The notes under the pieces were generated by a model that ran no database searches, was not told where the DNA came from, and saw only the letters and a list, made by a program, of their open reading frames with translations. This document shows positions 55,738 to 64,000 of a stretch of DNA of 64,000 nucleotides, piece by piece; the stretch's first letter is position 1; the number at the start of each line of letters is the position of its first letter. Both the position numbers and the translations under genes were made by a program. The stretch is from assembly GCA_009782785.1 (NCBI GenBank), contig WRIJ01000005.1, positions 62,001 through 126,000 of the forward strand. Direction: 5' to 3'. Source of the DNA: Propionibacteriaceae bacterium (GTDB taxonomy: Bacteria > Actinomycetota > Actinomycetes > Propionibacteriales > Propionibacteriaceae).

Positions 55738-56865
55738 ATGGCGACTCCGCTCTCTTTATACATTCACATTCCGTGGTGCCGTACGCGGTGCGGTTATTGT
55801 GACTTCACTACCTTCGAGTTGGAAGAATCATGCAGGGCCGAGAAGGTTATGCCTTATGTGAGCGCCCTATGCATGGAGATTGGTCGAGCTCGTGTGGGAA
55901 TAGACGAACCAGAAGTGTCATCGATCTACTTTGGTGGTGGAACACCGACCCTCCTTCGGATCTCGGATTTTGAAAAAATCCTCGCTAGTGTTCATGAGCA
56001 TTTCACTGTTCGGCCTTCAGCAGAAATCACAACCGAGGCGAACCCAGAGACCCTCAGTTTTGATTATCTTGTGGGTTTGCGGGAGCTAGGAATCAACCGC
56101 TTGTCCATGGGGATGCAGTCTGCTGCCCTCCATGTTCTCGACACTCTCGAAAGGATCCATAGTCCTTCGCGGGTTCTCGATTGTGCCCAGTGGGCGCGCA
56201 GTGCTGGGTTCCACAATCTATCTTTAGATTTGATTTATGGTACGCCAGGGGAGTCTATGGAAGATTGGGAGTTTTCACTGCGGGCAGCCCTCGACGCAGG
56301 GGCGAATCATATCTCAGCTTATGCGCTCACGGTGGAAGAAGGCACACCATTGGCTCGACGTATTGCTGAGGGTTATCTTGATGACGTGAACCAGGATGAC
56401 ATGGCAGAAAAATACGTACTTGCTGATGAGATCCTGTCCCAAGGGGGAATGCCATGGTACGAAGTGAGCAATTGGGCCACCCCAGGTTTCGAATGTCAAC
56501 ACAATCTGCAATATTGGAGATCTGGGCAGTGGCGTGGAATTGGTGTTGGGGCACACTCTTTTGATGGCCGGTCTCGTTGGTGGGCTCCCCGGTCCCCGAT
56601 GAAATACATTTCGACACTTAATCTCGGAGATTCACCGGTGATGGGACGAGAATTGTTGACCGACGAGCAGAAACGCATGGAACACATCATGTTGGGTATC
56701 AGGCTTGCTGAAGGCGTGGACTTTGAATTATTGTCACCCGCAGAGAAGCAAAGAGCGGAACGGTTCATCATGTCGGGGCATCTCCACCACACGAGGGAAC
56801 GTCTCATCTGCAGCCTTCGAGGCCGATTAGTTGCCGACATGATCCTGCGGGAAATCCTTGACTGA
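55738..56865 (+). CDS. hemW: Radical SAM heme chaperone HemW
   Basis: HemW is a radical-SAM family heme chaperone related to oxygen-independent coproporphyrinogen III oxidase HemN. The 375-residue protein has the cluster motif CRTRCGYC (CxxxCxxC) near residue 14, IYFGGGTPTLL, and the HemW-typical HNLQYWRSGQWRGIG block, which separates it from true HemN. It follows lepA as in many actinobacteria; the frequent next genes hrcA-dnaJ lie elsewhere in this window. Confidence 0.92.
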   Translation: MATPLSLYIHIPWCRTRCGYCDFTTFELEESCRAEKVMPYVSALCMEIGRARVGIDEPEVSSIYFGGGTPTLLRISDFEKILASVHEHFTVRPSAEITTEANPETLSFDYLVGLRELGINRLSMGMQSAALHVLDTLERIHSPSRVLDCAQWARSAGFHNLSLDLIYGTPGESMEDWEFSLRAALDAGANHISAYALTVEEGTPLARRIAEGYLDDVNQDDMAEKYVLADEILSQGGMPWYEVSNWATPGFECQHNLQYWRSGQWRGIGVGAHSFDGRSRWWAPRSPMKYISTLNLGDSPVMGRELLTDEQKRMEHIMLGIRLAEGVDFELLSPAEKQRAERFIMSGHLHHTRERLICSLRGRLVADMILREILD

Positions 56866-56884
56866 AGAAAGTGGGTGCTATTGT
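56858..56884 (+). promoter_or_regulatory. Promoter of the SanA-like gene
   Basis: TTGACT (56858-56863) and TATTGT (56879-56884) are 15 bp apart, shorter than ideal. The -10 ends 6 nt before the ATG at 56891, so the mRNA would be leaderless. Confidence 0.4.
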
Positions 56885-56890
56885 GGTTGC

Positions 56891-57634
56891 ATGGCGCAAG
56901 AAAATGAATCTCCACAGTTGCCCCAGGAGCCACTCTTAGATGAGGAACCTGCAGTCAGTGAAGAAGCGGCATCACGTCGCAACCCTCGAAAGAAGATATT
57001 CAGAAATACTGTGATTGCGCTGCTGATCACCATCGTCCTGGTGCTCATTCCCACCTTCGTAACCTGGGTCGCTAGTGCAGGGCGCACTTCCACGATCGCC
57101 GAGGTTGGACCCCACGATGTTGCCATGGTTTTCGGTGCGGGACTGTGGGGAGATCGCCCCACACCATATCTTGAAGCACGGTTAACTATTGCCCGAGACC
57201 TCTATCGAGCTGGCAAGGTGAAGGTGATTCTCGTGACAGGCGACAATTTGACTGAGTTCCACAATGAACCCGAGGTCATGAAGAATTGGCTCGTTGGTCA
57301 GGGGATCCCGGCGGACAAGATCGTCACCGATCACGCAGGAGAAGACACGTATTCTTCTTGCGTACGCGCGAAGAAAATCTTTGGTGTTGATTCCGCGATT
57401 CTCGTCTCCCAGTCCTATCATCTGCCTCGCGCGATTTCGACATGCAGATTTGTTGGTGTCGATGCTGTCGGGGTGGGAGATCCCTATGCCTCCAACTATG
57501 ATGGTATCAAGTGGGTGAGATATTCCTTGCGCGAAGTGCCAGCATCAGTCAAAATGCTGATGGATGTCACCACTAGGCGCACACCGATTCTCGGAGACTA
57601 TGAATCGGGTATTGACGATGCTCTAGGCGGCTAA
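56891..57634 (+). CDS. SanA/DUF218-family membrane protein
   Basis: The 247-residue protein has an acidic N-terminal cytoplasmic tail (about 1-35), one TM segment (about 38-60) and a DUF218 domain with VAMVFGAGLWGDRPTPYLEARL, VILVTGDN and VSQSYHLPRA, as in E. coli SanA and YdcF/ElyC. Relatives influence envelope integrity and vancomycin resistance; the biochemical activity is unclear. ATG at 56891 fits a leaderless transcript and the neighbouring hemW stop. Confidence 0.85.
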   Translation: MAQENESPQLPQEPLLDEEPAVSEEAASRRNPRKKIFRNTVIALLITIVLVLIPTFVTWVASAGRTSTIAEVGPHDVAMVFGAGLWGDRPTPYLEARLTIARDLYRAGKVKVILVTGDNLTEFHNEPEVMKNWLVGQGIPADKIVTDHAGEDTYSSCVRAKKIFGVDSAILVSQSYHLPRAISTCRFVGVDAVGVGDPYASNYDGIKWVRYSLREVPASVKMLMDVTTRRTPILGDYESGIDDALGG

Positions 57635-57664
57635 GCTAGAGCCAGTACGTACACAGGAGGACAC

Positions 57665-58693
57665 ATGGCACACGACTATCCCCCCTTTGAGCAGGGCCGT
57701 CACCTGTTGTCAGTCTCCCAATTCTCATCGAAGAACCTCCAGAGTCTCTTTGATCTTGCCGACGCGGTTGACCCGATTGCCAAGCGTCAAGCAGTGTGCA
57801 CTGTGTTGGATGGGGCCATGTTGGGGTCACTGTTTTTTGAACCAAGTACGCGCACCCGATTGAGTTTTGAGTCTGCTTTTCTGAGGCTCGGTGGTGAGGT
57901 CACCACAACGACAGGTTTCACCTTCTCATCGATGGCAAAAGGGGAGTCTATTGCCGACACCTCACGAGTCGTCAGCGGCTACTCTGATGTTCTGGTGGTG
58001 CGCCACCCCGATGAAGGATCGGTGGCCCAGTTCGCTGAAGCCTCCACCGTACCTGTGGTTAATGCTGGTGATGGCGCTGGTGAGCACCCTTCGCAAGCTC
58101 TTCTGGATGTCTACACCCTCGACAAGGAACTTGCTAGCCGATCAAAGAGAATTGATGGATCCCACGTGGCTATCATTGGGGACCTCAAGTACGGGCGTAC
58201 GGTCCATTCGCTCATCAAACTCATGAGTCTCTATTCGGACCTTCATTTTTCGCTGTTTGCACCGATGTCGATGGAGTTACCTGACGAGGTGAGGAAGTAC
58301 GCCGAGACGAGAGGGCACGAGGTGCGCGTAGCCGATAGTGTCATCGAAGCTGTCCGTGGTGTCGATGCGGTGTATGCCACCCGCGTCCAGCGTGAACGCA
58401 TGACTGAGGAACTGGCCACAGCAAATACTCAAGGTGATCTCCTCAATTGGGCAATGCTCGCTGAAGCAGACAATCTGGACGCGATCATCATGCATCCACT
58501 GCCGAGGGATTCGCGACCCAACTCCTTTGATCTGGCTTCAGATGTGGACGATCTTCCCGGTTTGGCTATCTTCCATCAGACTGACAATGGGCTCAATATT
58601 CGCATGGCGATATTCCTGACAGCTCTCGGGGTCAATATTGAAGCCGTACAACTGACCACCAAACAGCGCCCATGGAAGGCGACGCTTCGGTGA
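57665..58693 (+). CDS. pyrB: Aspartate carbamoyltransferase catalytic subunit
   Basis: PyrB makes carbamoyl-aspartate in pyrimidine synthesis. The 342-residue protein has the carbamoyl-phosphate site FFEPSTRTRLSFE, MAKGESIADT, VVRHPDEGS, the HPSQALLDVYT block and GDLKYGRTVHSL, which fit ATCase rather than ornithine carbamoyltransferase. No pyrC, carA or pyrI lies beside it, so here it is separate from the usual pyr cluster. ACAGGAGG precedes the ATG. Its stop overlaps the start of the P-type ATPase gene. Confidence 0.93.
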   Translation: MAHDYPPFEQGRHLLSVSQFSSKNLQSLFDLADAVDPIAKRQAVCTVLDGAMLGSLFFEPSTRTRLSFESAFLRLGGEVTTTTGFTFSSMAKGESIADTSRVVSGYSDVLVVRHPDEGSVAQFAEASTVPVVNAGDGAGEHPSQALLDVYTLDKELASRSKRIDGSHVAIIGDLKYGRTVHSLIKLMSLYSDLHFSLFAPMSMELPDEVRKYAETRGHEVRVADSVIEAVRGVDAVYATRVQRERMTEELATANTQGDLLNWAMLAEADNLDAIIMHPLPRDSRPNSFDLASDVDDLPGLAIFHQTDNGLNIRMAIFLTALGVNIEAVQLTTKQRPWKATLR

Positions 58694-61077
58694 GGACTGA
58701 CTATTCCATTACTGGGCTGACGAGCGATGAAGTAGCCCAGCGCCAAGAGTCTGGGCAAACCAATGCTGTGGTCAGTGTCACTTCGCGTTCTTTAAAGAAA
58801 ATCATCGCCGACAATGTTTTCACTCGCTTCAATGCCCTTCTTGGTGTGCTCTTTGTGCTGGTCCTCCTGACAGGTTCCTATATCGATGGCCTCTTTGGCC
58901 TTGCTTTGATCTTGAACTCGCTGTTGGGTATCGGCCAGGAATGGTACGCCAAGCGAAAACTGGATTCCTTAGCTGTACTCCATGCCCCTGAAGCTGTCGT
59001 TGTTAGGGATTCACGCCAGCACAGGATTGACTTGGGTGAGGTTGTTCTCGATGATTTGGTGTGTCTGAGTCCAGGTGACCAGATTCCAGCTGACGGGCCA
59101 GTCATCGCTAGTGAAAACCTCGAAGTCGATGAATCAAATCTCACGGGTGAATCGGATTCAATATCGAAAAGTGTCGACGATCAAGTCTTCTCTGGCACTG
59201 TTGTTGTTGCGGGAACAGGGTTGTTTCGAGCAGCAGTGGTCGGTAGTGATGCGACAGCTCAGAAGCTCGCGAGTGAAGCAAAAGTGTTTACCCGGGCCTA
59301 TTCCGAAGTCCAAGCCTCGACGAATCGGCTGCTGAAGTGGATCACCTGGGTTCTGGTGGTGATGTTCCCGATTGCTTTGCTCGCACAATATCGGGCTTTG
59401 GAGAATCCTTCCTGGGCTGAGGTTCGTCTTCAATGGCGTAGCATCGTCTTGCGCTCGACAGGTGGACTTGTTGCGATGGTTCCTGAGGGTTTGGTTCTGC
59501 TCACCACCTTGGCTTTCCTCCTTGCTGCCCTGCAGCTGACTCGCCATCAGGCTCTGGTTCAAGAACTGCCTGCCGTGGAGGGACTCGCTCGAGTTGATGT
59601 GATCTGTCTGGATAAGACTGGAACACTTACCCAGGGAGAGATTGTTTTCGATCGCCTCATCGCTCTCGGCGGTCGCAATGAAGATGAGGTGCTCGAAGCC
59701 TTGGGAGGGTTCACCCAGTGTCCGGCCCCTAATGCAACAATGATGGCGATCGCTGGGCACGTGGTTCCACCCTGTCATGATGTGGTTGATTTCGTGCCAT
59801 TTTCATCGGATCGAAAATTTTCTGCCCTCACCTTGGAGAATGATGAGTCCTGGGTCTTGGGTGCTCCTGAGGTTGTTGCTGGTGAAGAGGCTGACCTCAT
59901 GGACATGGTGCAGTCCTATGCTGCACAAGGGATGAGAGTGGTTGTCATTGCCCAAGTGGAGTCACTTGAACACTGGGGTGCCATCACCCCGGTCGGTTTG
60001 GTTCTTTTGCGCGAAGAGGTACGCCCCGATGCAGCCCAAACCTTGGAGTACTTCATGGCTCAGCAGGTGGGTGTCAAGATTATTTCTGGTGACAATCCTG
60101 TTGCTGTGGCGGCAGTCGCTAGGAAAGTGGGGATCGAACTCGACGAACCAACTCAGGGCACATCGCGTATTGTGGATGCTCGCGAACTTCCCACAACCGC
60201 CGAGGAACTCGCTGAAATTGTTGATGACGTTACTGTGTTTGGGCGGGTTACTCCGGAGATGAAACAACTCCTGGTCCAGGCTCTTCAGTTGCGCGGTCAT
60301 ACTGTTGCTATGACCGGTGATGGAGTCAATGATGTTTTAGCCCTCAAAGATGCAGACATTGGGATCGCCATGGGGAATGGGGCACCAGCGACGAAAGCAG
60401 TCGCACAGATCGTACTGGTTGATTCGCGATTCTCACATATGCCAAAAGTTCTAGCCGAGGGTCGGCGACTGATTGCCAACGTGGAGCGTGTGGCGTCGTT
60501 GTTTGTCACCAAGAATGTCATGGCCGCGGCTTTGGTGGTGATGACAGCAATCATTGGATTCTCTTTCCCCTTCCTTCCCAGGCATATGACGCTTCTGTCA
60601 GTCCTCACGATCGGAATTCCTGCAGCTGTCCTTGCCTTGGGGCCCAATAAGAGAAGGTACGTTCCGGGGTTCCTCACTCGCGTCTTGCTCCTGTCCGTAC
60701 CGGCAGGAATAGCCGCTGGGGTGGCAACCTTTATTGCCTTTGTTCTTGGGGTTGGTTCTGACGCCGAGCGTTCCACCTTGGCTTTAATGGTGTTGTTTAT
60801 CGTGAACTTCTGGTTGCTGGGGGTTCTCGCACGTCCCTGGAACTGGTGGAAGATCATGACCATCATGGCCATGATTAGCCTGGCAGTCGCAGCGATTGTC
60901 CACCCCTGGACACGAAGTTTCTTTGAACTAGCGATTCCAGCCAACGAGATCTGGTTGGCACTAGTCATTGGAGGGTGTGGGGCCATCGTGGTCGAGATCG
61001 CTCATCAAATACGGCGATCAGCCAGTCTCAATCATCCAGCTGAAGCCTCTCACAAGTCGCTGCAATCTCGAACATAG
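58690..61077 (+). CDS. Cation-translocating P-type ATPase (CtpE-like)
   Basis: The 795-residue protein has the TGES loop in DESNLTGESDS, the TM4 PEGL motif in MVPEGLVLLTTLAFLL, the phosphorylated Asp in CLDKTGTLTQGE, and the hinge MTGDGVNDVLALKDADIGIAMG, with about ten TM segments. It resembles mycobacterial CtpE, which is tied to calcium uptake; cation specificity here is inferred. GTG at 58690 (GTGA overlap with pyrB) is preferred; ATG at 58672 would overlap pyrB by 22 bp and has no ribosome site. Confidence 0.9.
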   Translation: MRTDYSITGLTSDEVAQRQESGQTNAVVSVTSRSLKKIIADNVFTRFNALLGVLFVLVLLTGSYIDGLFGLALILNSLLGIGQEWYAKRKLDSLAVLHAPEAVVVRDSRQHRIDLGEVVLDDLVCLSPGDQIPADGPVIASENLEVDESNLTGESDSISKSVDDQVFSGTVVVAGTGLFRAAVVGSDATAQKLASEAKVFTRAYSEVQASTNRLLKWITWVLVVMFPIALLAQYRALENPSWAEVRLQWRSIVLRSTGGLVAMVPEGLVLLTTLAFLLAALQLTRHQALVQELPAVEGLARVDVICLDKTGTLTQGEIVFDRLIALGGRNEDEVLEALGGFTQCPAPNATMMAIAGHVVPPCHDVVDFVPFSSDRKFSALTLENDESWVLGAPEVVAGEEADLMDMVQSYAAQGMRVVVIAQVESLEHWGAITPVGLVLLREEVRPDAAQTLEYFMAQQVGVKIISGDNPVAVAAVARKVGIELDEPTQGTSRIVDARELPTTAEELAEIVDDVTVFGRVTPEMKQLLVQALQLRGHTVAMTGDGVNDVLALKDADIGIAMGNGAPATKAVAQIVLVDSRFSHMPKVLAEGRRLIANVERVASLFVTKNVMAAALVVMTAIIGFSFPFLPRHMTLLSVLTIGIPAAVLALGPNKRRYVPGFLTRVLLLSVPAGIAAGVATFIAFVLGVGSDAERSTLALMVLFIVNFWLLGVLARPWNWWKIMTIMAMISLAVAAIVHPWTRSFFELAIPANEIWLALVIGGCGAIVVEIAHQIRRSASLNHPAEASHKSLQSRT

Positions 61078-61116
61078 CGATACGATGGTGAAGCATCTCA
61101 TAGATAAGGTGGTTTC

Positions 61117-61662
61117 ATGCACTCTCGAATTGCGACGATATTAGGATGCCTTGCCCTAGGGGTGGGCACATTGAGTGTGAGCAGCTGCTCAGTGGAGCCC
61201 TCCCTACCTGACCAGGTGATGTCCACAGAGAGTACGTCCATACGGCCTTCACGTGACTACAGGGGTTTACCATCGGAACTGCATGGAACCTGGTGTAGCA
61301 GAGTTACCAAGCAGGCGTGTATCGATCTGGCTGATGTTTTCTTGGAGTTTCCCTTGGCTACGTTCAGTTACGGTTCCTCCTATTCAGGGCCATATTTTTT
61401 CTTGGCGATAGAAACAGCTGGCCCAGAGAGCTCCATGGCCGAGACAATGACCTTTCACTATTTTCCTGCGGGGGCAGTATGGGATTGTGTCACAGAGGCT
61501 AGGAAGTACGAATTTTCGTCCTGCAATCCAGACTACACAGAAGCACATGTCACCTCGGAACCTCGCCTCGTACACGTACCTAATCACCAGATGGGATACC
61601 AATACGATGATAAGGAGCCGTACTACCTCGACCCGACCACTGATGGACTTCGCACTCGATGA
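61117..61662 (+). CDS. Putative lipoprotein
   Basis: The 181-residue protein has a lipoprotein signal ending in VSSC (Cys near residue 24) and a single domain of about 140 residues with four further cysteines (near HGTWCSRV, KQACID, VWDCVTE and FSSCNP) that may form two disulfides. I do not recognise the family. AAGGTGG precedes the ATG. It is convergent with the MBL-fold gene, 4 bp away. Confidence 0.75.
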   Translation: MHSRIATILGCLALGVGTLSVSSCSVEPSLPDQVMSTESTSIRPSRDYRGLPSELHGTWCSRVTKQACIDLADVFLEFPLATFSYGSSYSGPYFFLAIETAGPESSMAETMTFHYFPAGAVWDCVTEARKYEFSSCNPDYTEAHVTSEPRLVHVPNHQMGYQYDDKEPYYLDPTTDGLRTR

Positions 61663-61666
61663 GTCC

Positions 61667-62467
61667 TCACAACAAAGAGGCAGTGAGTTCCTGGTAGGCA
61701 ACTGTGATTGCTTTCTTTGCGGTTTCACGATCCCACGGCCATTGGAGATCGCTGTGGTCATAGATCTCCCCGACAGGGATACCTTGGTTGTGGGCCCACT
61801 GTGTTTGATCCCACAAGGCAGCTAGTCCACTTCGGAAGTGTGTGAGATCCCCCACATCGAGTATCCGTCCATGCCCAGGAAGAAGGAGAGTGTCGGGTTT
61901 CATCCACGTGTAGAGCACATCGAGAACCTGCACCCATCCGTGCAGGGAGCTCGTTTCATCACATTGTGGAGGTGAACAGTCCACGAGATCGCCGACAATG
62001 AACCCTTGCTGCTTGGGGAGTCCAAGGACCAGGTCGCTGCGGGAATGAGCCTGGCCGAGATAGGCGATCTCTACCGGTTGGTCCCCCAGGTCAACGAACT
62101 TGATGCTGGAGATGAGTGCTGTCGGTGTGGGTAGTGTATCCAGGGAGAGGTTGTGTACTTGCGCCTGGGCCTGATTCTCCAGGCACTGCACATCGAGAGG
62201 ATAATTCTCGTGAGCCAGAAACTGGAGATCGCTGAATGCCGGCGTGCCAAAACTGTGATCCCAATGGCCATGGGTGAGAACCACATGAGTCAGTGGTACC
62301 TCGAAAGTCTGAGAAATGTCGTGACGAAGATTCGTACCAACATGAGGGTGGGAGCCGGTGTCCACCACCATGGCACCCTCCTGACCGACAATGACAGTGA
62401 AGCACGTGTCCTCCACCTCAAGTCTGCCTGAGAAGAGACCTGGTCGTACCTGCTCAAAAACCGTCAT
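61667..62467 (-). CDS. MBL-fold metallo-hydrolase
   Basis: The 266-residue protein has the metallo-beta-lactamase fold's metal motif THGHWDHSFG, a further histidine in GQAHSRSDLV, the bridging Asp in VGDLVD and the late histidine in LLPGHGRI. These suit the glyoxalase-II/beta-lactamase-like hydrolases with two metals. The substrate is not evident. Its ATG overlaps the stop of the HAD phosphatase gene by ATGA, so the two are co-translated and may act in one small pathway. Confidence 0.88.
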   Translation of the reverse strand: MTVFEQVRPGLFSGRLEVEDTCFTVIVGQEGAMVVDTGSHPHVGTNLRHDISQTFEVPLTHVVLTHGHWDHSFGTPAFSDLQFLAHENYPLDVQCLENQAQAQVHNLSLDTLPTPTALISSIKFVDLGDQPVEIAYLGQAHSRSDLVLGLPKQQGFIVGDLVDCSPPQCDETSSLHGWVQVLDVLYTWMKPDTLLLPGHGRILDVGDLTHFRSGLAALWDQTQWAHNQGIPVGEIYDHSDLQWPWDRETAKKAITVAYQELTASLL

Positions 62468-63303
62468 AACCCAAGGCCCAGGAGCTTGGACACAGTCAAC
62501 CCAAAAGCTGATTCATCGAAGCGCCCACAAGTGGGAAAACCCTGGGATTTGAGGGCATCAGCTGCGTTATCGACAATAAAGGGGTACCCAACCAGTTCGA
62601 GCATCGTGAGGTCGTTGGGCATGTCGCCAAAAGCCGCCACCTCACCAGGATCAATACCCAGTTCACCGAGAAGATAGTTCAAAGTTGTCCCTTTACTCAC
62701 TCCAGGTTGGGATAGTTCCAGAAAGCCATCCTCACTATCCAGCGACACGGTTAGAGTGAGGCGATCCTTGATGAGTGGTTCAACCTGCCTGAGCAAGTCC
62801 GACGTGGATTGCCCGTTGCGGATCAAGAGTTTTATCGTCGTATCGTCCACGAGAAGATCTCCCCCTAGTGGTACGACCAAGTCAGCTTGAGCGATACCCT
62901 CCCAGTGGGGGTACGGTTCTTCACGCGCCCAACCATGGATATTTTCGACTGCGAACATTGCCCCTGGTACATGCTCGCGTACGTCAGCAATGACCTCATT
63001 GGTCATGTCGCGATCCAAGGGAAAACCGTGGACAATCTCCTGCTTGGGTAGATCAACAATGAGACCACCATTGGAGGTGATCACATACCGGTGTGCACCT
63101 TCCATACCCTTGAGCGGATCAAGCCACCGCCATGGCCGCCCGGTGGCGAAAACAGTAGGAACCCCCAGGTCGCCAGCGCGGCGTACTGCTTCGATATTAA
63201 CAGGGCTTGCCTCATAGTAGCTCGACAGGAATGTCCCATCGAGGTCGGTGGCAATGAGGCGAATGGGGGAAGTGCGGGAATGGTGAGTTTCTTGAGTGGT
63301 CAT
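62464..63303 (-). CDS. HAD-superfamily (Cof-type) phosphatase
   Basis: The 279-residue protein has motif I ATDLDGTFLSS, motif II in ITSNGG, a Cof-type cap domain in the middle, and motif III/IV GDMPNDLTMLELVG. Such enzymes remove phosphate from small sugar or cofactor phosphates in the cytosol. ATG at 63303 (MTTQETHHSR) was chosen over the longer frame to 63579, whose first 90 codons run into the region before the divergent dxr gene and look non-coding. Confidence 0.88.
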   Translation of the reverse strand: MTTQETHHSRTSPIRLIATDLDGTFLSSYYEASPVNIEAVRRAGDLGVPTVFATGRPWRWLDPLKGMEGAHRYVITSNGGLIVDLPKQEIVHGFPLDRDMTNEVIADVREHVPGAMFAVENIHGWAREEPYPHWEGIAQADLVVPLGGDLLVDDTTIKLLIRNGQSTSDLLRQVEPLIKDRLTLTVSLDSEDGFLELSQPGVSKGTTLNYLLGELGIDPGEVAAFGDMPNDLTMLELVGYPFIVDNAADALKSQGFPTCGRFDESAFGLTVSKLLGLGL

Positions 63304-63441
63304 CGTTTGCCATTGTATTGCACGAAGACCCCAGTGAGTGCATGGATGCAAGGAGCAATACTCCAGCTCGTTGGTGAGAGAACTCCCATGTCCTAGGCAT
63401 CGTTGAGGCGAAAGACAGATCAAGGATGAGACAATAGTCCC

Positions 63442-64000
63442 ATGAGAGATGTTGTGATTTTGGGTTCCACAGGTTCTATTGGTACCCAAGCCATTGATGT
63501 GGTCTTGAGGCACAAGGATCGTTTCCGCGTGGTGGGGCTTGCCGCCGGGGGCAGTGACATTGATCGCTTGGCGAACCATATTGGTGCAGTACGACCAGCG
63601 AAAGTGAGCGTACCTCGCGAGGATACTGCTGACGGACTCAAAGACATCCTTACAGAGCAGGGGATCCCCCTACCAACGATACTGTGGGGGGATCATGCTG
63701 CCAGTGAATTGGCGGGAATGGGGGCTCACGTCGTGCTCAACGCCATCACTGGGTACGCCGGTTTGGAGCCGACACTAGCCACCCTCAACTCCGGTTCCAC
63801 CCTCGCTCTGGCTAATAAAGAATCTTTGGTTGTTGGTGGAGAGCTGGTCACCTCAGCGGCTGTCCCCGGCCAGATCGTACCGGTGGATTCTGAGCACTCT
63901 GCTATAGCTCAAGCGCTTCGTTCGGGAGCCGACCAAGAAGTTTCCCGCATTATTTTGACCGCCTCTGGGGGACCCTTCCGTGGATTCACTCGGGCCCAAC
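63442..64000 (+). CDS. dxr: 1-deoxy-D-xylulose 5-phosphate reductoisomerase (3' end cut by window)
   Basis: Dxr makes MEP, the first committed step of non-mevalonate isoprenoid synthesis. The 186 codons in view open with the NADPH motif ILGSTGSIGTQAIDV and continue with NAITGYAGLEPTL, ALANKESLVVGG and PVDSEHSAIAQ (metal and substrate site), all diagnostic. The end lies past 64000. No clear Shine-Dalgarno precedes the ATG at 63442; GACAAT 7 nt upstream would fit a leaderless start. It is divergent from the HAD phosphatase gene. Confidence 0.95.
   Translation, partial: MRDVVILGSTGSIGTQAIDVVLRHKDRFRVVGLAAGGSDIDRLANHIGAVRPAKVSVPREDTADGLKDILTEQGIPLPTILWGDHAASELAGMGAHVVLNAITGYAGLEPTLATLNSGSTLALANKESLVVGGELVTSAAVPGQIVPVDSEHSAIAQALRSGADQEVSRIILTASGGPFRGFTRAQ

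Noticed and set aside
57665-58693. Ornithine carbamoyltransferase
   Set aside because: The STRTRLSFE, HPDEGS and HPSQALLD blocks fit aspartate carbamoyltransferase; the OTCase HCLP motif is absent.
63304-63579. N-terminal extension of the HAD phosphatase to 63579
   Set aside because: The extra 92 residues are not like Cof-type proteins and would run over the dxr promoter and start; the motif I start fits ATG at 63303.

Overview
The window is one contiguous stretch of chromosome from an actinobacterium of moderate G+C (by eye a little over half G+C). Several features point to Actinomycetota, most plausibly a lower-G+C relative of the Propionibacteriaceae: homodimeric pyruvate dehydrogenase E1 (aceE) followed by a DUF3052 gene, GTP-dependent PEP carboxykinase, a CIRCE-hrcA-dnaJ-rsmE cluster feeding into phoH-ybeY-corC-era, LeuA of the long actinobacterial type, nitrobindin next to ygfZ, and many leaderless-looking genes (TANNNT placed 6-8 nt before the start codon). 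The family assignment is inference. Gene density is high, with many 4-bp ATGA/GTGA overlaps. I see no phage, insertion sequence or CRISPR array.

Layout. 1-4.9 kb: 3'-truncated polyphosphate kinase with a very long disordered N-terminal extension, a nitrobindin-ygfZ pair and pyrophosphatase. 5-12.4 kb: a membrane protein, fba, folC, then the ribosome-linked run rplU-rpmA-obgE-mycoredoxin-nadD-rsfS-small ORF-PQ-loop transporter. 12.35-14.8 kb: two bacterial PH-domain membrane proteins on the minus strand, one carrying an in-frame palindromic repeat, then a decayed gene and a second copy of the repeat. 14.9-24.7 kb: CIRCE-controlled hrcA-dnaJ-rsmE, followed by a queuosine/ABC insertion (tgt, ABC ATPase, permease, convergent yhhQ), then phoH-ybeY-corC-era. 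24.7-28.2 kb: a long inverted repeat, a leucine leader peptide and attenuator, leuA, fdxA and dapC. 28.2-38.9 kb: a lipoprotein, then a cobalamin riboswitch driving an ECF transporter (T, fused A-A, S), a 1623-residue Ig-repeat surface protein and a convergent DUF4430 (transcobalamin-like) wall protein. 38.9-46.5 kb: aldo/keto reductase, uppP, aceE, DUF3052, tRNA-Val and pckG. 46.6-53.7 kb: a division and cell-wall cluster, prfB-ftsE-ftsX, M23 peptidase, smpB, two NlpC/P60 hydrolases and tRNA-Leu. 53.9-64 kb: lepA, hemW, a SanA-like protein, pyrB, a CtpE-like P-type ATPase, a lipoprotein, an MBL hydrolase with a HAD phosphatase, and the 5' end of dxr.

Three units stand out. (1) The cobalamin cluster reads as a complete uptake module: a B12 riboswitch, a membrane ECF transporter, and two cell-surface proteins that could bind the ligand or hold the outer layer. 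(2) FtsE-FtsX is followed by two hydrolases that share nearly the same coiled-coil domain but carry different catalytic domains (M23 and NlpC/P60), which suggests one FtsX docking domain serving two enzymes. (3) A palindromic repeat found between genes also sits in frame inside a membrane-protein gene and adds about 15 residues to it, much like the palindromic elements known in Rickettsia. Functional claims beyond family assignment are inference from sequence and context.
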